Of a stretch of 64,000 nt of DNA, positions 42,221 through 50,195 are shown piece by piece (positions within the stretch are counted from its first letter, which is position 1; each line of letters begins with the position of its first letter). Below the pieces are notes generated by a model, which searched no databases, had not been told where the DNA came from, and saw only the letters and a list, made by a program, of their open reading frames with translations. This DNA is from RPQJ01 sp963793005. Its GTDB lineage: Bacteria > Pseudomonadota > Gammaproteobacteria > Steroidobacterales > Steroidobacteraceae. The position numbers were made by a program, and so were the translations under genes. The stretch covers positions 682,001 to 746,000 of the forward strand of contig CAWBYP010000002.1 in NCBI GenBank assembly GCA_963793005.1. The letters are read 5' to 3'.

Positions 42221-43783
42221 ATGACGCAGTCGAGGCCATCACATGACTTCGGTCGATACGCATGGCTTGCGACCGCGCTCGCCATGGGTTTGTGCGGTTG
42301 CCAGCGGTCCAGCGAGCCTCCGTCCGCGACGAGCCTCCAGGCCGAAACCGTGCTTCGACGAGGGCTCGGCGCTGAGCCCGAGACGCTGAACCCCCAGCTT
42401 GCCTCCGACAACGCTTCACTGACCGTCGTGGGTGACTTGTACGAGGGACTGGCGACGGAAACATCCGATGGCCGAATTGTTCCCGGCGCAGCGCAATCCT
42501 GGTCGGTCTCCGCCGACGGTCTCCTCTTCACGATACGACTGCGACCCAACCTGCGCTGGTCGAACGGCGACTCGCTTACGGCCCGAGACTTTCTCGCGTC
42601 CTTCGCGGCGGTGATGTCGCCCGCAAGCGTCGCGCCGAATGCGGGACTGCTCGAAGGCATAGAGCATGTCGGCGCGCCGGATGATTCGACCATTGAACTG
42701 AAGTTGAGCCGTCCCCTGCCCTACCTCCCCGCCGTACTCGCGCTGCCGGTGACGGCACCTGTGCACGCTGACGCGAAAGACACGCAGCATGAGCCAGGCA
42801 ATGGCGCCTATCGCCTCGTGTCATGGCAGCGGGGCGAGCGCATCGAACTCGAACGCAACCCTTACTACCACGCGGCCGACGACGTGCACATCGACAAGGT
42901 AGTGCATCGACTGATCACCGACCTCACGACGGAACTCAACCTTTACCGGACCGGCGAACTCGACATGACGAGTGAGGTGCCGAACGCGCAGCTGCCCTGG
43001 CTCCTCGAAAACCTTCCGGGCGAACTGAAGATCTCCCCCTATCTCAGCACCTATTCGTACGCAGTGAATCTCTCGCGACTGCGCGACATTCGGGTCCGGA
43101 AGGCCCTGGCCATGACCGTGGACCGGGACCGTATTACCCGCCTGGTCACGGGCGCGGGGGAACGCCCGGCTTACGGTTGGATACCTGACGGCATACCGGG
43201 CTATTCCCCGGCACGATTCGACTGGAGCGCCCTCCCTTATGCCAAAGCGGCGGACGACGCCCGAGGTCTCTGGTCCATGGCGAGCGCGGACCATACCGCC
43301 CCCGCACGGATCCGTCTCTGTACCGACGCCAGCGCGAATCACCACCGTACGGCCGTCGCACTTGCAGACCTCTGGCGCACATCTCTGGGCGTCGAGACGG
43401 ATATCGTGGAACTGGAATGGAACGTGTATCTCGACACCAGGGACCACCCCGGTGACTGCGACCTCGTTCGCCTCGGCTGGTCGGCCGATTTCGTTGATGC
43501 GGAGGCGTTCGCTGCCGTCTTCGAGTCCGATAACCCGCACAACACGCTTGGCTACAGCAGCCCCGGCTACGACGGGTTGCTGCTGCAGTCTCGCCTTGCC
43601 GTCAACCCGTCGGCGCGGGCGGCAGCACTGGAAAGCGCGGAAGACCAGCTGCTGGCTGACGTGCCGGTGATCCCTGTCTTCTTCCGCGTGTCCAAGCGAT
43701 TGGTGAAACCGTACGTGGACGGCTACAGGGAGAATCCGCTCGGTCACGTCGCTTCGCGTGACCTGGCCATTGCCCCTCACTAG
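42221..43783 (+). CDS. oligopeptide ABC transporter substrate-binding lipoprotein (OppA/SBP_bac_5 family), orphan
   Basis: 520 residues from ATG 42221; an ATG at 42176 adds 15 residues but makes the signal n-region unusually long. Signal peptide with lipobox around GLCGC, then a Ser/Pro spacer. The family pattern is clear: LRRGLGAEPETLNPQLASDN (first signature), LYEGLATETSDGRIVPGAAQ, FTIRLRPNLRWSNGDSLTA, VRKALAMTVDRDRI and the C-terminal EDQLLADVPVIPVFFRVSKR. These proteins bind peptides in the periplasm for an ABC importer. No permease or ATPase gene adjoins it, so it must share a remote transporter or act as a chaperone-like binder. Confidence 0.88.
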   Translation: MTQSRPSHDFGRYAWLATALAMGLCGCQRSSEPPSATSLQAETVLRRGLGAEPETLNPQLASDNASLTVVGDLYEGLATETSDGRIVPGAAQSWSVSADGLLFTIRLRPNLRWSNGDSLTARDFLASFAAVMSPASVAPNAGLLEGIEHVGAPDDSTIELKLSRPLPYLPAVLALPVTAPVHADAKDTQHEPGNGAYRLVSWQRGERIELERNPYYHAADDVHIDKVVHRLITDLTTELNLYRTGELDMTSEVPNAQLPWLLENLPGELKISPYLSTYSYAVNLSRLRDIRVRKALAMTVDRDRITRLVTGAGERPAYGWIPDGIPGYSPARFDWSALPYAKAADDARGLWSMASADHTAPARIRLCTDASANHHRTAVALADLWRTSLGVETDIVELEWNVYLDTRDHPGDCDLVRLGWSADFVDAEAFAAVFESDNPHNTLGYSSPGYDGLLLQSRLAVNPSARAAALESAEDQLLADVPVIPVFFRVSKRLVKPYVDGYRENPLGHVASRDLAIAPH

Positions 43784-43818
43784 AAAAAAAGAGGCGGGCA
43801 GCCAGAGCCACCCGCCTC
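43784..43818 (-). terminator. rho-independent terminator of the DUF5666 operon
   Basis: Minus strand: an eight-pair stem (GAGGCGGG / CCCGCCTC) with a 12-base loop followed by seven T. It stands 35 bases after the stop of the DUF5666-cytochrome gene. The plus strand lacks a T-run after the stem, so it serves the minus-strand operon, not the binding-protein gene that ends beside it. Confidence 0.85.
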
Positions 43819-43853
43819 GAGTTGGACCGGGAGGTCCGGGGTTCCTGAAGTTA

Positions 43854-45638
43854 CTACGGGTTCGCTGCCCTGATTGCGTCCACGATGGCCTGTACCTCAG
43901 CGTCGCTCAGCGTGCTGAGGAAGCCCATGCCGCCCTTGTTGCTGCTGATGGCGGACTTGATACCTGCCACGGTCCTGTTAGATACCGGCATCATCCGAAT
44001 CGCATTGATCGCGCCATGGCAGCCCGAGCAATTCGACACATATAGCGCCGCACCGTCGATCGGCGGTGGTGCAGGCGGTGCCGGCGGTGCAGGCGGTGCA
44101 GGCGGTGCCGGCGGTGCCGGTGGTGCGGGCGGTGCGGGCGGTGCAGGCGGTGCGGGCGGTGCGGGCGGTGCGGGTGGCATCCCACTCTCGCCGTCGATCT
44201 CCACCCTGCTGGCGGTCAGGGCGATGCCGTCCCAGGATCCGCGCGCGTCCACGACCAGGCCATCCGCTGTTGCAAAGAACGCGGTCGAATCGATGTCCTG
44301 ATCATCATTCTCGAAGCGCGTGGCAGGCGTCGTCTCGATACCAACGCCTGCGATCCGGAAACGCGGAGCCTGCAGTGACTCGGCGCGGCCGCGGATCTCA
44401 CTCGAATCCTCGACCTCCTCACGCTCCAGACGCGTAGCGATCAATCTGCCGATGGTGGCTCGATCCGGATAGCCGCGAACTTCGACCCAGTCGCCCACCC
44501 TGAGGTCGTCGAGGGCGAAGTACCGGTCATGATCCTCGTTGTCCTCCCTGCGCGTCGATGAGTCGAATACAATGGTCAGTCCCAGCACCTTGAAAGTACC
44601 GGCGCCCGCATCGACAGCTTCGACCGCTGCGGCGAGCCGCACCGACGTCGAGCGCTTCAGCTCGATTTTCGCCGCAACCAGCGTCCCGCTGGAATCGATC
44701 CGGCCCTCGACCTCGACCTTGGCGTCAAGCCTCAGGTCGGCGGCAGACCCACCGCTATAGGAAGTAGTGCCTGTCGTGGCGACCCTCTGCCCCGCAACGT
44801 CGAAGTCAGCAGCCGATACGTAGCGGGTCACGAGACCCTCGACCTCGGCTTCCGTGCCGCTCTGCCCGGCCACGCCGTCGTCATCCTTGTGAACGCGGGA
44901 CGCCACAAGCGTTGCATCCGCAAGGACCTCACGACCCTCGACCTCGACGAAGTCGCCCTCGCCGATGCCGGTCGGGCCGAACCCATCGACAGTCGCCGTC
45001 GAGTATTCGACCCACAGTGAGCCCACCTGGAAGCGTTTCGCAACGGGGTCAAGCGATGCCACGAAGCCTTTCACTTCAACCTCGAAATCGCCGGGGTCCG
45101 CCTTTTCGATGCGCGTGGCATGGGCCTGCCCGTTTGAGCCGCTGAAACCATGAACCTCGACGCGATCGCCCACCGAGATGCCGGCGAGCGAGCGCTGCAG
45201 GATGGAGTCGTCGAACGAAGTATCGTCGTCCACCCGGACCGACTGGCCCGCGACGGTTACGGTCCCGGCCGCGGCATCAACTGACTGCACCTGGCCCTGC
45301 AACAGGCGGCGCTGCTCAATGAGCTGCGCGCTTGCCGTGCCCCTGTCGTCAACCTGGGTTTCCATGCGAACGACATGGCCCACCTTCAGATCGTCCAGCG
45401 AGCCCGTACGGTCCTCGACGCGGACATCGGCTTTCGACGTGTCGTAGTGCACACCATTTACGATCACGCTGCCGAAGCCGTCTATTGCTCCGGTAACGAT
45501 CATTGTCTTGGTGCCGCCGGAGCCGGCCGGAGCCACCTGACCGCCGGACGCGCCTCCTCCACCTCCGCCGCAGGCCGTGGCGAGCAGCGCCACCGCCGCC
45601 GGCAGGATCAATCTTGCTTGGTTCGGTTTCATCATCAC
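43854..45638 (-). CDS. DUF5666 lipoprotein with C-terminal c-type cytochrome domain
   Basis: 594 residues. Lipoprotein signal with lipobox LATAC (Cys23) followed by a Gly run. About 460 residues of repeated beta-rich DUF5666-like units follow (GFGSVIVNGVHYDTS, VGDRVEVHGFSG, VGDWVEVRGYPD and similar). Twelve Ala-Pro-Pro units (about 490-525) lead to a small cytochrome c domain with heme site CSGCH (537-541) and a possible axial Met571 in KGGMGF. It is expected on the outer envelope with one covalently bound heme. Function unknown; a redox or electron-transfer role is inference from the heme. It is third gene of the DUF6502-DUF5666 operon, 67 bases after its paralogue. Confidence 0.85.
   Translation of the reverse strand: MMMKPNQARLILPAAVALLATACGGGGGGASGGQVAPAGSGGTKTMIVTGAIDGFGSVIVNGVHYDTSKADVRVEDRTGSLDDLKVGHVVRMETQVDDRGTASAQLIEQRRLLQGQVQSVDAAAGTVTVAGQSVRVDDDTSFDDSILQRSLAGISVGDRVEVHGFSGSNGQAHATRIEKADPGDFEVEVKGFVASLDPVAKRFQVGSLWVEYSTATVDGFGPTGIGEGDFVEVEGREVLADATLVASRVHKDDDGVAGQSGTEAEVEGLVTRYVSAADFDVAGQRVATTGTTSYSGGSAADLRLDAKVEVEGRIDSSGTLVAAKIELKRSTSVRLAAAVEAVDAGAGTFKVLGLTIVFDSSTRREDNEDHDRYFALDDLRVGDWVEVRGYPDRATIGRLIATRLEREEVEDSSEIRGRAESLQAPRFRIAGVGIETTPATRFENDDQDIDSTAFFATADGLVVDARGSWDGIALTASRVEIDGESGMPPAPPAPPAPPAPPAPPAPPAPPAPPAPPAPPAPPAPPPIDGAALYVSNCSGCHGAINAIRMMPVSNRTVAGIKSAISSNKGGMGFLSTLSDAEVQAIVDAIRAANP
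44065..44172. repeat. 12 tandem 9-base units coding the Ala-Pro-Pro linker
   Basis: Twelve consecutive units of the form GGYGGTGCN (plus strand), differing mainly at third-codon positions. They code (Ala-Pro-Pro)12 on the minus strand and separate the DUF5666 part from the cytochrome domain. Third-position variation argues the linker is kept by selection on the protein rather than being a very recent expansion. Confidence 0.92.
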
Positions 45639-45705
45639 ACCTCTGGAAAACTCGGTACTGATCGGTTCGAACGCCGCCGGCGTCCGCCATACCCCGGAAC
45701 CCCGG

Positions 45706-47163
45706 TCAGTCTTCGAGCTCGGCCCTTGTGGCCAGCACGGTGTTGCCGACCATCGAGCCCCGCACCTTCACTTCGCGGCCGGGTGCGGCAGCGAAGAAGG
45801 TGGCGGCCGAGATCGACACGCCGTTGTTGTCCCTGAATTCGGTCGGCGTCGGCGGCGCATCCGTCGTCGTGACGGAGACGCCGGCGACTGTAAGATTCGG
45901 CTGCGAAACGTTGGTCGCCGGACCCTTGACCTCGATCTCTGCGTTTCCGCCAGCCGTGTCTTCGCGCTCCAGCAGCGTGGCGACGATCGTGGCGCCGTCA
46001 CGATATCCGCGCACTTCCACGATGTCCCCGGCGCGCACGTCAGCGAGGCTGAATCTCTGCAGATCCTGCGCGCTGTGGTCCTCGAAGCGCGTGTCCGCAG
46101 TGGTGCGGATCGACTGGCCGAGCACAGTGAGCGAATTGGCGGCCGCATTCACCGAGTCCACGGGCCCCATCAGTTCGAGGTCGCTCGAGGCACGGAATTC
46201 GATCTTGGTCGCGACGATCCTCCCGCTCGAGTCGAAGCCACCGGAAACCTCCATGCCTGCGTCCAGCTTGATGTCCGCGGCGGTGCCACCGTCGTAGACG
46301 GTCGCGGCCGTGGTGGTCACGCGCTGGCCCGCGACATCGAAGTCGATCGCCGACGCGAAGCGCGTGACCAGTCCCTCGAGTTCAGCCTTGTCATTTGACG
46401 TGCCCGGCAGGCTCTCGCTTCGTTTCTCGAGCTCGGTCGCCACCAGCGTGCCGGAGCCGTCCAGGGTCCCCTTCGCCTTGATCACGTCGCCGTTCGCAGG
46501 CTGGCCAGAGGAGAAACCGCTCACTTGCGCGCTCGAGTAGTCGACAGTCAGGCCGTTGACCTGCAGCTGGCGCGTAGCAGTGTTGACAGCGCTTGCGGCG
46601 CCGCGGACCTCGACGGTCCCAGCGGCACCTATGATCTCGATGCGAGTCGCGGTGATCACACCGTCGGAACCCACCAGACCGCTCACCTCGACACGGTCGC
46701 CGACCAGAAGCCCGCCGAGGTTGCGCGGAACAATCGAGTCGTCGAACGAAGTAGCAGGCCCGACCTGCACGGTCTGGCCGAGCACGATGAGGCGCGATGC
46801 CGGCAGGTCGATCGACTGCACGGGGCCCTCGACGTTGTTGTTGTAGGCGATCGTCGTCGCGGTGCCGGTCGTGCCACTCGCGCCGAGCGTTCCCTGGACT
46901 CTCACGACGTACCCGACTCGCAGGTCTGATTCCGTGCCGGGCTGGTCGTCAACGGTGATCGCGGCGCCGCTCGTGGAGTAGTGCACGCCATTCACGATCA
47001 CGCTGCCGAAGCCGCTGATCGGCCCCTGTGCGATCGTGATGCCGCCGCGATCAATGCCGGCAACCGAATTGCCGCCGCTACCTCCGCCGCCGCCGCCACA
47101 CCCGGTGGCCAGCCCTGCAGCGAGCGCGACCATCGTGAATCCAATCCTGCGCACGTTCGTCAT
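45706..47163 (-). CDS. DUF5666 lipoprotein
   Basis: 485 residues. Signal peptide with lipobox LATGC (Cys22), then a run of Gly. The remainder is a chain of beta-rich units with the recurring pattern V-G-D-x-V-E-V-x-G (for example LLVGDRVEVSGLVG, ADVRAGDIVEVRGYRD) and FDVAGQRVTTTAAT, which resemble OB-fold/DUF5666 repeats. It closely resembles the N-terminal 460 residues of the downstream gene but has no heme domain. It is 18 bases after the DUF6502 gene and 67 before its paralogue. Envelope-anchored; role unknown. Confidence 0.85.
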   Translation of the reverse strand: MTNVRRIGFTMVALAAGLATGCGGGGGGSGGNSVAGIDRGGITIAQGPISGFGSVIVNGVHYSTSGAAITVDDQPGTESDLRVGYVVRVQGTLGASGTTGTATTIAYNNNVEGPVQSIDLPASRLIVLGQTVQVGPATSFDDSIVPRNLGGLLVGDRVEVSGLVGSDGVITATRIEIIGAAGTVEVRGAASAVNTATRQLQVNGLTVDYSSAQVSGFSSGQPANGDVIKAKGTLDGSGTLVATELEKRSESLPGTSNDKAELEGLVTRFASAIDFDVAGQRVTTTAATVYDGGTAADIKLDAGMEVSGGFDSSGRIVATKIEFRASSDLELMGPVDSVNAAANSLTVLGQSIRTTADTRFEDHSAQDLQRFSLADVRAGDIVEVRGYRDGATIVATLLEREDTAGGNAEIEVKGPATNVSQPNLTVAGVSVTTTDAPPTPTEFRDNNGVSISAATFFAAAPGREVKVRGSMVGNTVLATRAELED

Positions 47164-47181
47164 GTCGATTCTCCGGCAGTC

Positions 47182-47988
47182 CTACTCGTTGATTGCATAA
47201 ACGCCGACACCCAACCGCACCGCTTCGGTGCTGTCGCCGGAAGCATCGGCCTCATTGGAAGCCAGCCATTCGTCCGCCCGCTCCAGCAGCCCCTGCGCCT
47301 CGCGTTCGACGAAGGCCCGGAACGCGGGCAGCTTTCGCCTGTCCACGAGCCTGTTCTGCGCGCGCCCTTCGAAGCGGGAAGGCTCACGTGGAGCGCGCGA
47401 AAGGTTGTATTCGATGGTTGTCACGAGGTCAGCCAGCACGCTTCCTGCACGCTCGACCGCATGGCCATCCATCTGACGCGGCATGTAGTACCGCCTCACG
47501 GCCCGATAGCTGCCATCGTCGAGTCGCTCTATGGATCCTGACTTGAGCAGTTCCTTGACCAGCGCGGTGCCCGGAATATCCCCGGCGTAGCGCCTCAGCA
47601 GCATCTCGAAGTTCGCGCCCTCGCCTAGCGGCGGCAGTGCTCGCGGCCGGCCATCAGGCGCGAGAAAATCCGGATCCGTATGCCAGCCCGACAGGACACG
47701 GCTTGCGTGGTTCAGCGAATCCTCAGCGGACGAGTCCGTCGCAGCCGCAACCTCCTGCCGCACTCGCCGCACGTCGCGCCGGGACAAGCCTGTGAGCAGT
47801 GCCACCCTGGACACGTTGGTCGGGCGTCCGCGGATGCCGAATTCCTCAAATGCCGTGTGCACGAAGGCCTCTCTCGACAGCTCGGCAAATTCCTTCCAGG
47901 TGAGGCCGGATCGCATCAGCCAGCGCGCCATCGGCCGCAGCCAGAGGCGGCAGGCAGCAATGACCGACCTTGAGGCATCTTTTGCCAT
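47182..47988 (-). CDS. DUF6502-like protein, first gene of the DUF5666 operon
   Basis: 268 residues from ATG 47988; in-frame starts at 48009 and 48045 (GTG) are also possible, none with a clear ribosome-binding site. No signal peptide or membrane helix. The N-terminal half (about 10-75) is helical with LTWKEFAELSREAFVHTAF and NVSRVALLTGLSRRDVRRVR, which looks like a winged-helix / helix-turn-helix region. The C-terminal half contains a YYMPRQMDG stretch and long helices. I recall this family beside DUF5666 genes in other proteobacteria, so a regulatory role for the operon is reasonable but unproven. Confidence 0.7.
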   Translation of the reverse strand: MAKDASRSVIAACRLWLRPMARWLMRSGLTWKEFAELSREAFVHTAFEEFGIRGRPTNVSRVALLTGLSRRDVRRVRQEVAAATDSSAEDSLNHASRVLSGWHTDPDFLAPDGRPRALPPLGEGANFEMLLRRYAGDIPGTALVKELLKSGSIERLDDGSYRAVRRYYMPRQMDGHAVERAGSVLADLVTTIEYNLSRAPREPSRFEGRAQNRLVDRRKLPAFRAFVEREAQGLLERADEWLASNEADASGDSTEAVRLGVGVYAINE

Positions 47989-48015
47989 ATATGGGTTGTT
48001 TTGTCTCATATATGG
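47985..48015. promoter_or_regulatory. paired CATATATGG palindromes at the start of the DUF6502 operon
   Basis: CATATATGG occurs twice, with the two palindromic CATATATG cores beginning at 47986 and 48007, exactly 21 bases apart (two helical turns). They overlap two possible start codons of the operon's first gene. Such AT-only palindromes are rare in this GC-rich DNA, so a dimeric repressor site is plausible. Confidence 0.4.
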
Positions 48016-48240
48016 ATACAAGATGCAAGCGAAACTCGCCGCCACGAGACATGGACCGCAGGTCTCAGCCCATCAAGTCAGCCTGAGTATCGTGAGGGCT
48101 GTCAGAGATGCCATCGCGGGGCTCTGGATAGCCGTGGGACAGGGGGGGTAGCGCTGCAACCGCAGTGACGGCCGCCGCCGGAGCTCAATGCCTCCAAATC
48201 CACCAGCGGGCCGACCACCGGTGGGACGGCCGCAGCGGCG

Positions 48241-50028
48241 CTAGCCGTCCTGCGTCAGGGCGACGAACTCCGGATCGTCGCGCAAGGAATCCAGGTCCGG
48301 GTCGTTTTTCATCCAGGCGTAGTTGAGCACGCCCGCGTCGATCGCCTGCCGCAACGTAGCCACGGCGCGCCGATTTTCCCCGAGGCGGGCATACAGGCAA
48401 GCTGCGTTGTAAAGCATCACCGAGTCCCCGGGACTCGCGTCGATCGCGGCACTGCCCTCGCGAATTGCCGCGGCCTTGTCACCCACGTTGCAGAGCGTCA
48501 CGGCGTAGAACATGCGGGCCCGCGAATCATCCGGATTCTGCAGCAGGTAGTTCGGCATCAGCTCCAGGACCTTGCGCGAGCTGGCCATCGCCTCGTCCGC
48601 CCGACCCAGGCCAAGCAGGGTCTGGCTCAGGTCGCTGTAGGCTACGTAGAAGCCCGGCTGGATCTCGATCACCCGCTTGAAGTGCGTGATGGCGCTCTCG
48701 AGCTCTCCGGTCGAGAAGTGGATGCGCCCAAGCGTCCAATGCGCGACGAAGTCGTCCGCATCGAGCTCGATCGCCTTGCGGACCGACGCCGCCGCCTCGT
48801 CGAACTTGCCCCAGATGAAGTACGACAGGCCCATCGCCGTGTACGCCTCGGGCAGGTTGCTGTCGTACATCAGTGCCTTGAAGCTGAATTCCTGCGCCTT
48901 GTCGCGATAGTGCTCTTCACGCGAGAACCACTGGTACATCTGGCCGTATGCGCAGGAGCAGCCGGCATAGGCGGCCCCGTAGCGCGGATCGAGCTCGATG
49001 GCCTTCTCGAACAGCTGGATCGCGTACTCGGTGCCCTTCTTCGTGAGGCGGTAGAGATAATCCTGTCCACGCAGGTAAAGGTCGTAGGCCTGCGCATTGA
49101 CGGTCTGCCGCTTGGTCAGCGACACCTTCTCCGAGAAACTGAGCTTGAGCTTCAGCGCATCGACGATCTTGTTGGCGACCTGCTCCTGGATGTCGAAGAT
49201 GTCGTCAAGCTTGCCCTTGTAGGTGTTGCCCCAGACCTGCCGGTTCGTCACCGCGTCGACCAGCTGCACGGTAATGCGGACCGAGTCCTGGAATCGCCTG
49301 ACGCTGCCGCCGACGATGTAGCGCGCGCCGAGTTCGGTGCCGATGCCGCGGATGTCCTGCGCACGGCCCTTGTACTGCATCGATGCCCAACGAGAGACGA
49401 GCTCGATCTCGCTGACCAGCGAGAGCCGCGCGATCAACTCATCGGTCAGCCCGTCGCTGAAGTAATCGGTCTCCTGGTCGGAGCTGATGTTGTCGAACGG
49501 CAGCACCGCCAGCGCTCCGCTCTCGACCTGGCCCTCGGCGCCCGGGACCAGCGGCCCGCCCGCCGACGAGACCACCGATTCGCCTGCCGGCGCTGCGGCG
49601 GGCTTCCTCGGTGGAGCGATCGTGACGCCCGCGCGCTCGAGCGAGCGCAGGATGGTCTTCAGATTCTGATCAGGGTCGCCCTGGAAATACTCGACGTGCT
49701 GGATGCCGGCCAGCGCGTACTTGAGGCCGGGCGGAATCGTCGTCGGCTCGAGATCGACGGGCAGGATGTGTCCCTTGCGCTCGCTGACAAGCACGACCTC
49801 CTTGGCCACGTTGTGTGACCGGGCCGCCGCGCTGCTCACGGCGAGCAGCAGCACCTTCGCCTGGTCGAGCGCATTGACGATCTCTTCGCCCCACAGGGTC
49901 GCGCCGTCGATGCCGCCCTGGTCGATCCATACGGACACCCCGGCCGCGCGCAGCCGCTCGGCCAGGTCGAGGACACGCTCCTTGTCCTCGCGCGAGTAAC
50001 TGATGAAGACATCTGCCGAGGTTGCCAT
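48241..50028 (-). CDS. TIR domain - TolB-like - TPR repeat protein
   Basis: 595 residues, no signal peptide or membrane helix. TIR domain about 1-135 (DVFISYSREDKERVLDLAER, VSVWIDQGGIDG, TLWGEEIVNAL with Glu48/Glu49 near the usual catalytic glutamate, HILPVDLEP). A Pro/Ala linker follows, then a TolB/FlgO-like alpha/beta module about 170-300 (LAVLPFDNISSDQETDYFSD, GARYIVGGSVRR). TPR repeats span about 335-560 (AIQLFEKAIELDPRYGAAYA and others). TolB-TPR cores usually sit behind cyclase or winged-helix domains; here a TIR takes that place. TIRs can hydrolyse NAD+ or act as adaptors; which applies is unknown. It is divergent from the M20 peptidase. Confidence 0.88.
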   Translation of the reverse strand: MATSADVFISYSREDKERVLDLAERLRAAGVSVWIDQGGIDGATLWGEEIVNALDQAKVLLLAVSSAAARSHNVAKEVVLVSERKGHILPVDLEPTTIPPGLKYALAGIQHVEYFQGDPDQNLKTILRSLERAGVTIAPPRKPAAAPAGESVVSSAGGPLVPGAEGQVESGALAVLPFDNISSDQETDYFSDGLTDELIARLSLVSEIELVSRWASMQYKGRAQDIRGIGTELGARYIVGGSVRRFQDSVRITVQLVDAVTNRQVWGNTYKGKLDDIFDIQEQVANKIVDALKLKLSFSEKVSLTKRQTVNAQAYDLYLRGQDYLYRLTKKGTEYAIQLFEKAIELDPRYGAAYAGCSCAYGQMYQWFSREEHYRDKAQEFSFKALMYDSNLPEAYTAMGLSYFIWGKFDEAAASVRKAIELDADDFVAHWTLGRIHFSTGELESAITHFKRVIEIQPGFYVAYSDLSQTLLGLGRADEAMASSRKVLELMPNYLLQNPDDSRARMFYAVTLCNVGDKAAAIREGSAAIDASPGDSVMLYNAACLYARLGENRRAVATLRQAIDAGVLNYAWMKNDPDLDSLRDDPEFVALTQDG

Positions 50029-50195
50029 AGGCGCCTAGATTACCTCAGCGGGCGGCGGCTATGCGCCGCGGCATGAACGCCGCCGCGAATCCGGCCGTCC
50101 ACCCGGCAGGCCCATCCACGGCCGGCCCGCCCTTGACGTCGAACCGCGATGGGTTCACAAACGCCGACGCCGTTGCAAAATACCGGGGACACGCT

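Noticed and set aside
42070..42693. 207-codon minus-strand frame beside tRNA-Glu
   Set aside because: It is antisense to the binding-protein gene, with low-complexity composition and no recognisable domain.
44065..44172. Short regular repeats as a possible CRISPR or satellite
   Set aside because: Units are contiguous 9-mers without spacers, lie inside an open frame and code Ala-Pro-Pro.
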